This document shows positions 11,355 through 20,942 of a stretch of 64,000 bases of DNA, piece by piece. Positions within the stretch are counted from its first letter, which is position 1; each line of letters begins with the position of its first letter. The DNA is taken from assembly GCA_002077065.1 (NCBI GenBank), contig NAJO01000047.1:248001-312000 (forward strand), in the 5' to 3' direction. The translations under genes were made by a program, and so were the position numbers. The notes beneath the pieces were generated by a model, which ran no database searches, had not been told where the DNA came from, and saw nothing but the letters and a program-made list of their open reading frames with translations. Source of the DNA: Cryoendolithus antarcticus (lineage: Eukaryota > Ascomycota > Dothideomycetes > Cladosporiales > Cladosporiaceae).

Positions 11355-12419
11355 ATGTCCGCCTCCAACCGCCTCCCCGTAGTAGTCTCCACCCTCACCT
11401 TCGGCGCCTTTATCGCAGCCGTCAGCACCCTCACCTCCCTCCGTGCCCGCCTCTCCTCCACCTTCGGCATAACCCTCACACCCACCATGCTCCGCATCTT
11501 CGCCCTCGCCTTCGCGCTTGTAAACCTCAAAAACCTGCCCTTCGTCTGGCACTGGCGCGTCTTCAAGGGGATCATCTACCAGTCTAGGATACAAAAGGCT
11601 GTAAGAACGCCGGAGACGCTCTTCGCGCCACTGATAACGCATACGTATTCCAGTCCGCTGGATCTGGATTATAATCTGCATAAATCCAACTCGACTTATT
11701 TCGCGGATTTGGATGTCGCAAGGGCGCATTACGTCGGCTCCATCATCGCCACCGGGCTCCGGAGGCTGAACGCAGGGGATCGCGAAGGGCTGCCGGAGGA
11801 AGTACAAGGTGCAAGCAGGGCGAGGGGGGGGTATGGTGTCGCGTTGGGAGGCGTAGGGTGCTGGTTCCACAAGGAGATTGGGCCGATGGTGAGGTTTGAG
11901 ATATGGACGAGGCTGTTATGTTGGGATCGCAAGTGGCTGTATATCATCAGTCATGTGGTGAGGGCAGGGACGGTCAAGCCGGAGAGCTATGCGATGCAGC
12001 CTTGGAAGAATAAGAGGTTGAAGGGGAGGAAGGGGAAGGGCGAGGGGGAGGAGTGGAAGAAGCAGGTTTTTGCTACGAGTATTGCAAGGTATGTGCTTAA
12101 AAAGGGACGGTTGACGATCAATCCGGAGATTGTGTTGGAGAGGTCGAGGCTATTGCCGACAAGGCCGGAGGGAATGGGTATGCCGCCCAGGGCTGAGGCG
12201 GAGTGGGCGAGTAAGGGAGGCCAGAGCAATGGAGCGTTGAAGGAGCCTGTAAACGGGATTGGTAGCGAGCCGGAGCAAGCAGAAGGCTGGACTTGGGACA
12301 AGATGGAGGAGGAGCGGTTGAGGGGTCTGCGGATAGCTGTGCATTTCGACGCGTTGGGGAGTCTGCAGGATGAGATGAGGACTGATGAGGCGCTGGGGAG
12401 CTACTCGGATTGGCTCTGA
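11355..12419 (+). CDS. Thioesterase-like protein (THEM6/4HBT_2 type)
   Basis: A single-exon gene of 354 residues. The N-terminus has one or two hydrophobic helices (VVVSTLTFGAFIAAVSTL and MLRIFALAFALVNLKNLPFV). Next comes a hot-dog thioesterase-like domain with SSPLDLDYNLHKSNSTYFAD, GVALGGVGCWFHKEIGPMVR and FEIWTRLLCWDRKWLYIISH. This arrangement is that of the THEM6-like group, whose substrates are mostly unknown; acyl-CoA thioester cleavage is the family reaction. The Asp of the L-D-L-D-Y-N motif is in the place where hot-dog enzymes carry an acidic catalytic residue. The C-terminus is basic, then low complexity. It is convergent with the transporter gene that follows. Confidence 0.75.
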   Translation: MSASNRLPVVVSTLTFGAFIAAVSTLTSLRARLSSTFGITLTPTMLRIFALAFALVNLKNLPFVWHWRVFKGIIYQSRIQKAVRTPETLFAPLITHTYSSPLDLDYNLHKSNSTYFADLDVARAHYVGSIIATGLRRLNAGDREGLPEEVQGASRARGGYGVALGGVGCWFHKEIGPMVRFEIWTRLLCWDRKWLYIISHVVRAGTVKPESYAMQPWKNKRLKGRKGKGEGEEWKKQVFATSIARYVLKKGRLTINPEIVLERSRLLPTRPEGMGMPPRAEAEWASKGGQSNGALKEPVNGIGSEPEQAEGWTWDKMEEERLRGLRIAVHFDALGSLQDEMRTDEALGSYSDWL

Positions 12420-12546
12420 GGGGCATCGATCGGGGTTAGTGGCAGGCGAAATACCCATACATCGAGACATGTAAGTTGATCGAGTGATAGGCGACACGTA
12501 CCGCGATAGACGTCAATAAGTCATACAAATACATACATCCTACATG

Positions 12547-14274
12547 TTATCGTACTCCAACACCATCTTTGCCTTTCATGTCCGGCCTCCAGGTCTCCGT
12601 TGCTTTCGAACCAGGTGGTACGCCATAAGAGGCGTTGTCAGCGCCTTGCCGGTGCGGGCTCCTTGATGGGCTTGCTCTGCTACCCGTGCTTGCCCGAGGT
12701 CGACTAATCGTGAGGTCGCCGTTTGACAGATTGGTGCCGTTGGTGAGTCCGCCGAGAGCTGATATCCCGCCTTCGGCCTGCGCAGGCGACTCGGCATAGT
12801 ATGGTGGTGGCACTGATCCCAAGCCGGAGTCATCATGCTTCTTCGCATCGCCTGTACTGAGAGGCAGCAATGGATTTGCCAAACCTTCCGCAGCCAATTC
12901 CCTCGCCTTCTTGTCTGCTCGCCCCGCATTGCCATGCGTGCGATCATAGAGATACAGTCCCACGAACGTCAAGCCAAAGCCTACCGCTTGCACGCCGGTC
13001 ACCACCTTGCCCCACCACACTACCGCAAACATGATCACAGCCACTCGTTTAATCAAACTCGCGACCGAGTAAGTGACTGGCGACACCATGCCGAGCAGCA
13101 CAAACGCCACAAGCGACTGCGCGAAGTGGAATGTGCCGTTGAAGATGAACTCCGCTGCTAGCGCGCCGTGATCGAGCACCACGTGGTCCGGCCGGTCGGC
13201 GAGCGTGATGCTGCTATCATGTAGAAAGTCCTGGGCCAGCGTCCAGCCTTCCGAGAAGAACCATATTGGTGCAGTGAAGAGACATGCGAGGAGCGAGGAG
13301 TAGCAGAGTAGATTCAGCTTGTCGGGCTTTCGTCTCGACAACGGCTGTCCGTCTGCTTCCGCACGCGTCGAGGCATTGAAGATCTGTTTCGAGACGATGT
13401 TTTGCGTTACGAATAAGATTGCTGAGCCGAATGCGTAGATCAGGCCGAGCAGGTTTGCGCGGAAGTCTGCGGCGCAGGCGAGGCATACACCCACGGTAAG
13501 TGGTATGAGTGAGAAATAGACTGGTTTGCTGTAGTTGATGGCGTAGAAAGCGCGATAGGCCACGACAGTCATCAAGGGACTAAGGCCCTTGATCGTGTGC
13601 ACCAGAGACACAGGTATTCGCTGCATGGCCGAGGAGTTCAGAATGTGGCCGCCGATCTGAAAGGCTGTGAGAGGGAGTGTGGCAAGTATGAGCTCGCGCG
13701 ACGGTTTGCGGATGCCGTTCTTGAGCACTGGGGCGATCTTCCGGAGGACGGCGTTGTGCTTTGCCATCCAAGAGAGGAATATGCACCAGAATGAGACGAG
13801 CAGGAATTGGACGATGGTAAGGGTCACGGGCTTTGGCAGGGCTGTGAGGATCGCTTTGCTGGAGGTGTTGGTCAAGATGCTCGTGGCATACCAGAAGGCG
13901 CAGAGACCGATCAGCCTGTAGCTCACAGGCGCCTTCAAGCTCTCGGCGATCTCGTGTGCGCTCTCTCGAACACTACCCCGTCTTGTCCGCACTGTCTGTA
14001 TGGCTTCGCTGAGACTCTTCTGCCGATCCTGTCGGTTCCTGCGAAGTCCACCATTCATCCAGCCATTCGCCTTGCGCGCTGGCCATCGCTCGCTCGAGTG
14101 CATTCCTTGGGGTAGGCCATTTGGGAGAGGCCTAGGCGAGCCCTCTCGCGAGTACGGCTCCTCTACGTCTCCCACGTATGGCTGATAGTCGGGGAATTTA
14201 TATGTTCGCGCGGCATTGGACGATGATCGACGAGGATGGTCCTGCACGCCGTTGCCGAGGTGGGAGGGAAGCAT
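12547..14274 (-). CDS. Sly41-like triose-phosphate-transporter family membrane protein
   Basis: A single-exon gene of 575 residues with about ten predicted membrane segments between residues 115 and 445. Clear family stretches are SYRLIGLCAFWYATSILTNT, KAILTALPKPVTLTIVQF, LNSSAMQRIPVSLVHTIKG, LSPLMTVVAYRAFYAINYSK and GSAILFVTQNIVSKQIFNA. The order and the long polar N- and C-termini match fungal Sly41-type members of the drug/metabolite and nucleotide-sugar/TPT group, which act in the ER-Golgi system. The transported substrate cannot be read from the sequence. The C-terminal 130 residues are Ser/Gly/Pro-rich and probably cytosolic. Confidence 0.85.
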   Translation of the reverse strand: MLPSHLGNGVQDHPRRSSSNAARTYKFPDYQPYVGDVEEPYSREGSPRPLPNGLPQGMHSSERWPARKANGWMNGGLRRNRQDRQKSLSEAIQTVRTRRGSVRESAHEIAESLKAPVSYRLIGLCAFWYATSILTNTSSKAILTALPKPVTLTIVQFLLVSFWCIFLSWMAKHNAVLRKIAPVLKNGIRKPSRELILATLPLTAFQIGGHILNSSAMQRIPVSLVHTIKGLSPLMTVVAYRAFYAINYSKPVYFSLIPLTVGVCLACAADFRANLLGLIYAFGSAILFVTQNIVSKQIFNASTRAEADGQPLSRRKPDKLNLLCYSSLLACLFTAPIWFFSEGWTLAQDFLHDSSITLADRPDHVVLDHGALAAEFIFNGTFHFAQSLVAFVLLGMVSPVTYSVASLIKRVAVIMFAVVWWGKVVTGVQAVGFGLTFVGLYLYDRTHGNAGRADKKARELAAEGLANPLLPLSTGDAKKHDDSGLGSVPPPYYAESPAQAEGGISALGGLTNGTNLSNGDLTISRPRASTGSRASPSRSPHRQGADNASYGVPPGSKATETWRPDMKGKDGVGVR

Positions 14275-14753
14275 GGCGGCTCGACTTGGGTCATTCCATT
14301 GTGGGCGGGCAGCTTTGTCCTTACGCGCATCAAGGTGCGCCCACTGTGAGGCTTATGCGCAATGCCAAATCCACAGTACTGTGTTTGCACAGAAATGACT
14401 CGTTCTCTTGCATTGGCTACAAAGCGTATGACACGCGGCGATTGACGGGTTGCGTTGGATTAAGCTCCGCTGCCTGGGGATGCATCCGATGCTTCCCCGT
14501 CCCATGCTCTCACCTTGGCACAATGCCATCAGGCTGCGTTACCTGCACTCATGTCCGCTAGCATGCATTTCGGAACCTGCTACCTGGCTACAGCTTGCAG
14601 CTAGAGCTGAGAGGCGAAAGGTCGATTTCAGAGTCTTGTCGATCGCACCCTTGCATCCTAGTATGGGTCACGCAAGAGTCCTTGAAACTCCTGCTGACAA
14701 ACAGCTGTTGGTCGAACGGGCGCCGTAGGTTATAAGGCGGGCACTTACTCACC
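14275..14753. other. Divergent intergenic region
   Basis: About 480 bases between the transporter (minus) and the S9-like hydrolase (plus), so both promoters lie here. No RNA gene or repeat was seen. A possible TATA-like stretch is TTATAAGG at about 14730, some 25 bases before the hydrolase ATG. Confidence 0.35.
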
Positions 14754-17726
14754 ATGCATTCCTCCATCCTCAGCAACGCACTGCTTCTCCAATCTTGTAT
14801 TGGTATGGACACTTCGACGCAGCGAGACAGCGCATTGAGGCGTTCGGACGTTTCTTTTGCTTCCCAATGGCATGTTCTTGGGCCCTTCCAAACAGGGACG
14901 CGAGAAGCAGCATGGGGCGCTGATGCTCTTGAGCTCCATGGCGCGTTTCATGCACTGGAATATGACTCGAATGTTTCCTTCCCAAGCTCATTGGCTGCCA
15001 ATGGTACAGTCCACTGGAATTTCACCGCTGCGTCGGTCGTTGGCGGGACAGACCATCTTCCTCAGGTCGATCTGACTGTCAGGTTTCCTGAGGTCGACTG
15101 GAAATTTCAGCAGCAGGTCTATGGCTGGGCTGCGTTACAGTGGCAAGCTTGGGTCCGGGGCGAGTTCACTGTGCACGACACCGAGCCTGCGACCTTCACG
15201 TTTCAAGCCGACGCGGTGTTGGAGTACTGGATCGATGACGATCATCACTGGGGCGGGGACTTCTACGAGACTAGGCGTGCGCCGTTGGTGCTGCACCTCG
15301 AGCCTGGATTGCACCGCATCGATCTCAGAGTAATCAGGGAGGTACGAGCAATGGGCGGCATCACTGATGATCCCCGAGTGGACTTGAGACTGCAGCTGTA
15401 CAAGCAGGATTCCACAAAGCCGCTGGTTCAATGTGGCTCAGTACTCGTGTCGGACTTCATTACTCCTTCGCCTGAATACAAAGACTCAATCATGTCGGCT
15501 GGTGGATTTGCAAATTGGTACTCATCGATATTGTTACGCAACAACGCAGCCAGTGGTGAGATCACGATCGAAAACATCAGCATGCAGGATGACAAGCTGG
15601 CCGAGTATTGGGCGGTGGCGCTGGTGTCCACTAGCCCTACAATGCTTATGCCCGGTCAATCGAGACCAGTGGGCTTCACCATCAGGAGTCGCAATTATGA
15701 GTACGTCAACCACATCCCCGAGAGTTTTGCGATCCGGATGCACTACAGTCTAAGAGATGTCGGTCAAGCTCATAGCGCGGCACCTCACTTCCTTGAAGCT
15801 CAATTTCCTGTCCAGCATCGTGATGTCTATGAAACTCACAAGTTCACCTACTTACATCCAAGCGGCATTGTATCTTACGCCATGCTTCGTCCTCCGAAGC
15901 CGAACATTTGGAAGCGCTGTAAGGCCGAGCATGGACACATTCCAATCCTGCTCGCCTTACACGGTGCTGGCGTCGAAGCTGACTCCGACTTATCCCGCCA
16001 GTCATTTGATGGCTACCCAGATGTATGCGCCTGGACGCTGATCCCCTCCGGCGTCACGCCTTGGTGTGGCGACGACTGGCATATCTTCGCTCAGCGGGAC
16101 ATCCAAGCTGCTGTCAGTGCGGTAGTCTCATGGGGCCAAGATGTCGGTTGGAAAGGGCCTTACGTCGATCCTGGTACTTGGTTACTAGCGGGCCACAGTA
16201 ATGGTGGCCAGGGAGCTTGGGCGACTCTACTACACCACCCGGATAGGATTCTTGCTGCTGCACCCATCAGTGGATATAGCAGCATACAGAACTATGTGCC
16301 GTATCACTTCTGGCACAGCGCACAGGCTGGTAAGATGGCCGTGATCCAGTCCACTCTGGAGAGGTGGCGGCATGAATTGCTACTTGCTAATGCGAAAGAC
16401 ATTCCTTTGCTGCAACAGCATGGCGGTGCAGATGACAATGTGCCTCCATACCACTCGCGTCTCATTCACCAGCTACTCCCTGAAGCTGCGTGGCACAGCA
16501 CCTACCACGAGATACCTAATATGCCTCATTGGTGGACGGGGATTATGACGACACCGCAGCTGCGCAGCTTCATTGAGGCGCATTTGCCGCCCAACTATAG
16601 TTCGCGAGCTCGAGAACACGAGTTTTACCACCCGACTACACTGGACTTTGAGCTTGTGACTGCGAGTCCCGCTGATACTGATACCAAGAGGGGTTTCAAG
16701 ATACAGCTACTGGAAGTACCGGGTCGCCTTGGTCGCATCCGCGTCCGACTCGATGCAGGTAAAAACAGAGTTGAGTTGCGGACTTCGAACGTGCGAGCAT
16801 TGCGTGTGCCGGACTGGTTCTGGTACTGCGAGCATATCACTATCGACGGCCAAGAGATGAATGAGGATAACCCTGGACACTATCGTGTAGCTGTGCCAAA
16901 GACGCCGACTATTCCTCAGTTCGATCTGAACGGTGATCAGGTCGTCGAGCTAGTTCGTGAACCTGCTGAGCGGGATCCGGTCAAAGACAAAAGGTTGGAG
17001 CAGCTCCCGCATCTTTGGCGTCAAAGTACGCGAGATGAGTCGAAGTGGATGCTTGCATCGGACTCCGTTCATGCGTCACCCGACTATATTGGAGAGGCAC
17101 CATCATCACTGACCCGCTGGGGTCGCCAGCTCGGTTCAATCGAGAGTATTCTGCGGACCGACGGTCCCTTCAATATCGTTGCGAATCTTCCAACGTCGAG
17201 CATTAGCCTGGAGGACGAGTCTGAGGGAAGTCTGGAGCTCAAGCGACTTGCGCTACAAGTCTCACGAAATCTGCAAACGTACTTGTACGCCGACAGCATT
17301 ATCCGCACATGCAATGACACAGAAGGAGCTAGCAGCGACGAACACATATCTGCGCTGAGAAGCACAGGCAACATCATCAGTCTCGCCATCGGCAACAGCC
17401 TACCAAAACTCGCGAAAGCCCATATCGAACACGCCATCGAGATCACCGATCCCAGCACCATCACTGTCAAGGACTCCTTTGGATACTCTCACGTATACTC
17501 CAACGCACTGTACCCTGGCTTGGGAGCTATCTTCTTGCGCCCGCTTTCCGCTGAGAGGCTGGAGCTTGTGGTTTGGGGTGCGGAAACTACTGGATTGCGC
17601 CGGGCTGCCAGACTTATTCCGATGATGACCGGGATCGGAGTACCGGACTTTGTTGTTCTGGATGGAACGTCGGCTTGGAAGGGTGTGGAGGGTGCGCTTG
17701 CGCTGGGATTCATGGACGAGAACTAG
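14754..17726 (+). CDS. Large secreted alpha/beta hydrolase, peptidase S9-like
   Basis: A single exon of 990 residues. The first ~17 residues (MHSSILSNALLLQSCIG) could be a signal peptide, although it is short and polar. Residues 30-370 are beta-rich and unlike known domains, with WHVLGPFQTGTREAAWGAD near the start. The catalytic domain spans about 390-620: ILLALHGAGVEADS, then nucleophile Ser482 in GHSNGGQGAW, Asp560 in HGGADDNVPP and His592 in MPHWW, a plausible Ser-Asp-His triad. Residues 620-990 form a third region. This three-part layout occurs in uncharacterised fungal S9-like proteins. Peptidase or esterase activity is inference; the triad is seen. Confidence 0.8.
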   Translation: MHSSILSNALLLQSCIGMDTSTQRDSALRRSDVSFASQWHVLGPFQTGTREAAWGADALELHGAFHALEYDSNVSFPSSLAANGTVHWNFTAASVVGGTDHLPQVDLTVRFPEVDWKFQQQVYGWAALQWQAWVRGEFTVHDTEPATFTFQADAVLEYWIDDDHHWGGDFYETRRAPLVLHLEPGLHRIDLRVIREVRAMGGITDDPRVDLRLQLYKQDSTKPLVQCGSVLVSDFITPSPEYKDSIMSAGGFANWYSSILLRNNAASGEITIENISMQDDKLAEYWAVALVSTSPTMLMPGQSRPVGFTIRSRNYEYVNHIPESFAIRMHYSLRDVGQAHSAAPHFLEAQFPVQHRDVYETHKFTYLHPSGIVSYAMLRPPKPNIWKRCKAEHGHIPILLALHGAGVEADSDLSRQSFDGYPDVCAWTLIPSGVTPWCGDDWHIFAQRDIQAAVSAVVSWGQDVGWKGPYVDPGTWLLAGHSNGGQGAWATLLHHPDRILAAAPISGYSSIQNYVPYHFWHSAQAGKMAVIQSTLERWRHELLLANAKDIPLLQQHGGADDNVPPYHSRLIHQLLPEAAWHSTYHEIPNMPHWWTGIMTTPQLRSFIEAHLPPNYSSRAREHEFYHPTTLDFELVTASPADTDTKRGFKIQLLEVPGRLGRIRVRLDAGKNRVELRTSNVRALRVPDWFWYCEHITIDGQEMNEDNPGHYRVAVPKTPTIPQFDLNGDQVVELVREPAERDPVKDKRLEQLPHLWRQSTRDESKWMLASDSVHASPDYIGEAPSSLTRWGRQLGSIESILRTDGPFNIVANLPTSSISLEDESEGSLELKRLALQVSRNLQTYLYADSIIRTCNDTEGASSDEHISALRSTGNIISLAIGNSLPKLAKAHIEHAIEITDPSTITVKDSFGYSHVYSNALYPGLGAIFLRPLSAERLELVVWGAETTGLRRAARLIPMMTGIGVPDFVVLDGTSAWKGVEGALALGFMDEN

Positions 17727-18047
17727 AATTGTAGTGTCAACTCGTTCTTGACGTGATATTCTTCACTCTCGATGAAAAATCGCTTACGGGATGGACGCAA
17801 TACGTTTCGTCATGCTTCACCGTCCGTTGAGTTTGGAGATGTGAACACAGAGGGGAAAGTGAATGCAATGCTAAGCATGATTTCGCGACTTGACTTCACT
17901 TCACCTCTCGGCCCGAGCTTGCGCTTGGTCAGTAAGACGAGAGATCCAATGCTATGACTCACGCACGTTAAGTCTGCGTCCGTGTTACGCTCCTCTATTG
18001 CATCAAGTCCCTCACAGCTCCTAATCAGCGCACAACATGTGTTGGTC

Positions 18048-19151
18048 ATGTACGGACTCTCCGCCCACACGGCGCCATCAACCCCGTCCGCCTCTCCCGG
18101 ACGCTATGTTGACCGTCGCATGGAAGACGAGGCGGATGCTTCCGAGCGCTCGTGGGATCTTGTCAACGGCTGTATCACCAAATTGGTCTCTGCCACGCAG
18201 ATGTCATGCAATAAGGACATTGTCGAACTTACCACCGACCTGTCCAAACGGATCGACGATACCAAGCATAAGTCCGAAGCTGCAGCCAGACAGTCCTACT
18301 GCGATGAATGCAATCAATGGGAGGCTCATGACACAATCAAGCGACTCCGAGAAGAAGCACAGGAGGATGGATGCGTGGTCATGGATCTTCGCAGGGCGAT
18401 TCACGAGAGTGAGATCAACGAGGAGGGAGCCTTAGAGGACTTAGAGACGAAGACGAAGGCGATGAATGAAGTAATGGACCTGGCTGGCATGGGGTCTGGG
18501 ACTTTGTAAATGGAGCTTAAGCTGCGGCAGGAGGAGATACGTGAGATGGAGTATGAGATCCACGACGTGAAGCTGGACGCTAACCGCTGCACACGCTGAG
18601 GACTTGTCGGACAAGGATTGCGAGATTGCTGCTCTCCAGCGCAGCGTGAAGTACCGCGAGCGTCAATAGTATCGCAAGCCGAAATTTCGCTATGACAGAC
18701 ACTTTGACAGCCCGTGCTATGCCGAGCTTGACTTAGAGAAGAAGTTGGGGGAGACAGAAGACGAGGTGTTCCGCTTGACCAATGAGAACAGGCGATTGCA
18801 GGTACGTCTGAATGTCGCCACAAAGCGGACTCAATCGCTGGATCGACGGCGGCGCACTCAGAGGCAGGAAATGGTAAAGTGGCTGAGGCTCTTCACACGG
18901 ACGCGGAGATGATGGACGACGCGGCTGGCACTGCGAAGCGTCACACGGATGCTGCTCTTCTTAACGACACGGCAACTGGCAGTGGCTACATCGGCACACC
19001 CGCCACTGACACTTGCGTCACTGGTGCCTCGATATTGCTCCCTCTTCGCTCGCGCAAGCATTCGCGCCCTTGCGACGACGCGGACCTCGTTGGCAACAGC
19101 ATGCACGAGCACCGCCTGAAGAGGATGCGAGCCGCTGGCGATGAGACGTAA
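18048..19151 (+). pseudogene. Decayed coiled-coil protein gene, paralogue of its downstream neighbour
   Basis: The best frame starts at the ATG at 18048 (MYGLSAHTAPSTPSASPGRY) and stops at 18507-18509. The same frame then reopens with MELKLRQEEIREMEYEI, which matches MEIKLRGAEET of the downstream gene. After a frame change near 18590 it continues as AEDLSDKDCEIAALQRSVKY, meets a TAG, then EVFRLTNENRRLQVRLNVA, which aligns with ELYTLDNKVRRLDVHLWV of the neighbour. The tail LRSRKHSRPCDDADLV resembles the neighbour's C-terminus. It is therefore a tandem duplicate broken by at least two stops and one frameshift. The function of the intact ancestor is unknown; the composition is that of a long coiled coil. 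Confidence 0.7.
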
Positions 19152-19642
19152 AGCTGGTCAATGCTGTTGGAGAGGACATACGGTAAGCATCACCGTGAGG
19201 GAGTGTCAGTGGATAGAGTCACTGGAAGTATTGCAATGCTGATAAGCTGGGCATCGGCGTCTTCGGTATGGGGCGGACGAGGCGCTCGCGAAGAAGATAA
19301 ATCAATACGGGCGCTAGAGGACTGAGCAAGTACATTTAGGTGAACTCAATGTATCCACTCCTGAGACGTTCCTTCCCACTTGTTTCGTCGTATGTCAATC
19401 CCCACCGCAGCAGGGAAGGCACCTGATTGTATCACTTCACTTCACTTCACTTCACGGCGCGGGCCGCACATCTAGAACTGGAAGATCAGGCCTGGAACAT
19501 CGTGACTCACGGCGACACCTGAACCGGGAGCACACATCACCATCTCGTACCTACGCCGACGGAGACCTTCTCGACATACTCTTCGTACCTCCTCGCTCGA
19601 CCAAGAACTCTCCTTCCTCCATACTCTCGATCAGCCACTGCC
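19152..19642. other. Spacer between the coiled-coil paralogues
   Basis: About 490 bases with the CACTT repeat and no supported gene. It should include the promoter of the downstream copy. Confidence 0.35.
19433..19455 (+). repeat. Pentanucleotide microsatellite (CACTT)n
   Basis: Four full CACTT units and a partial fifth are directly repeated. It lies in the spacer between the two coiled-coil paralogues. Confidence 0.9.
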
Positions 19643-20728
19643 ATGGACTACGAGGTCTTCGACTGCTGTCTCGTCCGCCTCATCGTCGCTGCGTACTCCT
19701 CCGACAACCCAGACGTCATCACAATCGCAGCCGAGTTCTGCACAGCGCTTCGAGACGAGCGAGATAGCGAAGCAAACGGCAGGAAATGACGCGACGACAC
19801 CATCGCAGATCTGAGAGACACTCTCGCCGAGCGTGAGCGACTCATCGGCGAAGCACAGCGCGAGAATGATGCACTCAAGGAGGACGAGGATGGACGAATC
19901 CAGGAGATGGAGATAAAGCTGCGTGGCGCTGAGGAGACCGTCAAGCTGGCTGGCGAAAGAGCGGCGAAGTTGGCGACGGACTTGACGCTTGCGAAGGACA
20001 AACTTCGTCGTCGGGAGAAGGGCATCTGTGAGGCTGCGGCGCAGACTGAGGAAATGCGCAGTGATCGTAATGCAGCTTTCGAGGACCTCGAGGAGAGAGC
20101 CGCCGACTACGAGCGCCTAAGTGGTCAGTACAGAGATATGCAGAACAAGCGGTGGGACAGTGCGAGTCCGAGACTCGAAAACCGCGGCCTGGAAGCGGAT
20201 AACGAGAAACTTCAAGAGCGCATCAGCCAGCAGCATGAAGAGTTGTATACTCTGGACAACAAGGTCCGCCGGCTGGATGTCCATTTGTGGGTGACTAGGA
20301 CGGAGGCGCGTAAGGCTGCCAGGGATGTGACATTCCTACTCAACTCAGGCGTCTATCCTGCTACAGCTGAACAGATGAAACTTGTGCAGGGTTTCTGGGA
20401 CTGGGCGGAGGCGCTCGCGGAGCTCGCAAATGAGGATCGAGATGACGCGCGAAAGGAGTCTGATGCCGTAGATGAAGTCATGGCGGACGAGGAGGGAGGA
20501 GAGGGTCCGGACAGCGCATCCAAAGCATCGTCAATTCCTCGCAGCAGCGTTACTCTCGCCAGCTCCGCCGACGACAGTATTGTATCAACTCCGGTTCCAC
20601 TATCGGTGTCGCTTGCTGACCGCTCAGGCAAGCGCCCTTCACCGAATGAGAGCGACGGACCTCAAGACGACGCTGGCGGCGAGGAGAGAGGGCGAAATAG
20701 AGCGAGAGCGTGGGATGCGCAGGAGTAG
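19643..20728 (+). pseudogene. Coiled-coil protein gene with one in-frame stop
   Basis: From the ATG at 19643 (MDYEVFDCCLVRLIVAAYSS) the frame is open to 20728 except for a TGA at 19787-19789, codon 49 of 362. Both sides of the TGA are coding-like: before it, DVITIAAEFCTALRDERDSE, and after it a long heptad-rich region (RDDTIADLRDTLAERERLIG onward to about residue 230). A Ser/Pro-rich basic tail follows. No intron with usable splice sites removes the TGA. The minimal reading is one nonsense change in an otherwise intact gene; a start at the later ATG at 19907 could still give a 273-residue protein. No known domain is recognised. See the upstream paralogue. Confidence 0.65.
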
Positions 20729-20942
20729 CCGCGCCTTGCGACGGAGCTTGGAGGACCGCAGGCGATTGGCAGGCTGTCGTGGAAGCATAAGATGGTCTAT
20801 CAGAGCGTATGTGTTGCAGAGAGTCGCTTCATGTGTTTGTCAGTACAGGAGACAGCCGGGGGCCAAGCAATGAAGAAGGACCACTCCAGTGGCGATGGAA
20901 GATGGGAGGTAGTGGACTGTAGCAAGATTCATTATTAGCTGC

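Noticed and set aside
11352..11870. 172-codon minus-strand ORF
   Set aside because: Antisense to the thioesterase-like gene and without motifs.
19433..19455. CACTT repeat as telomere-like sequence
   Set aside because: Fungal telomere repeats are TTAGGG-like; this is a short internal microsatellite.
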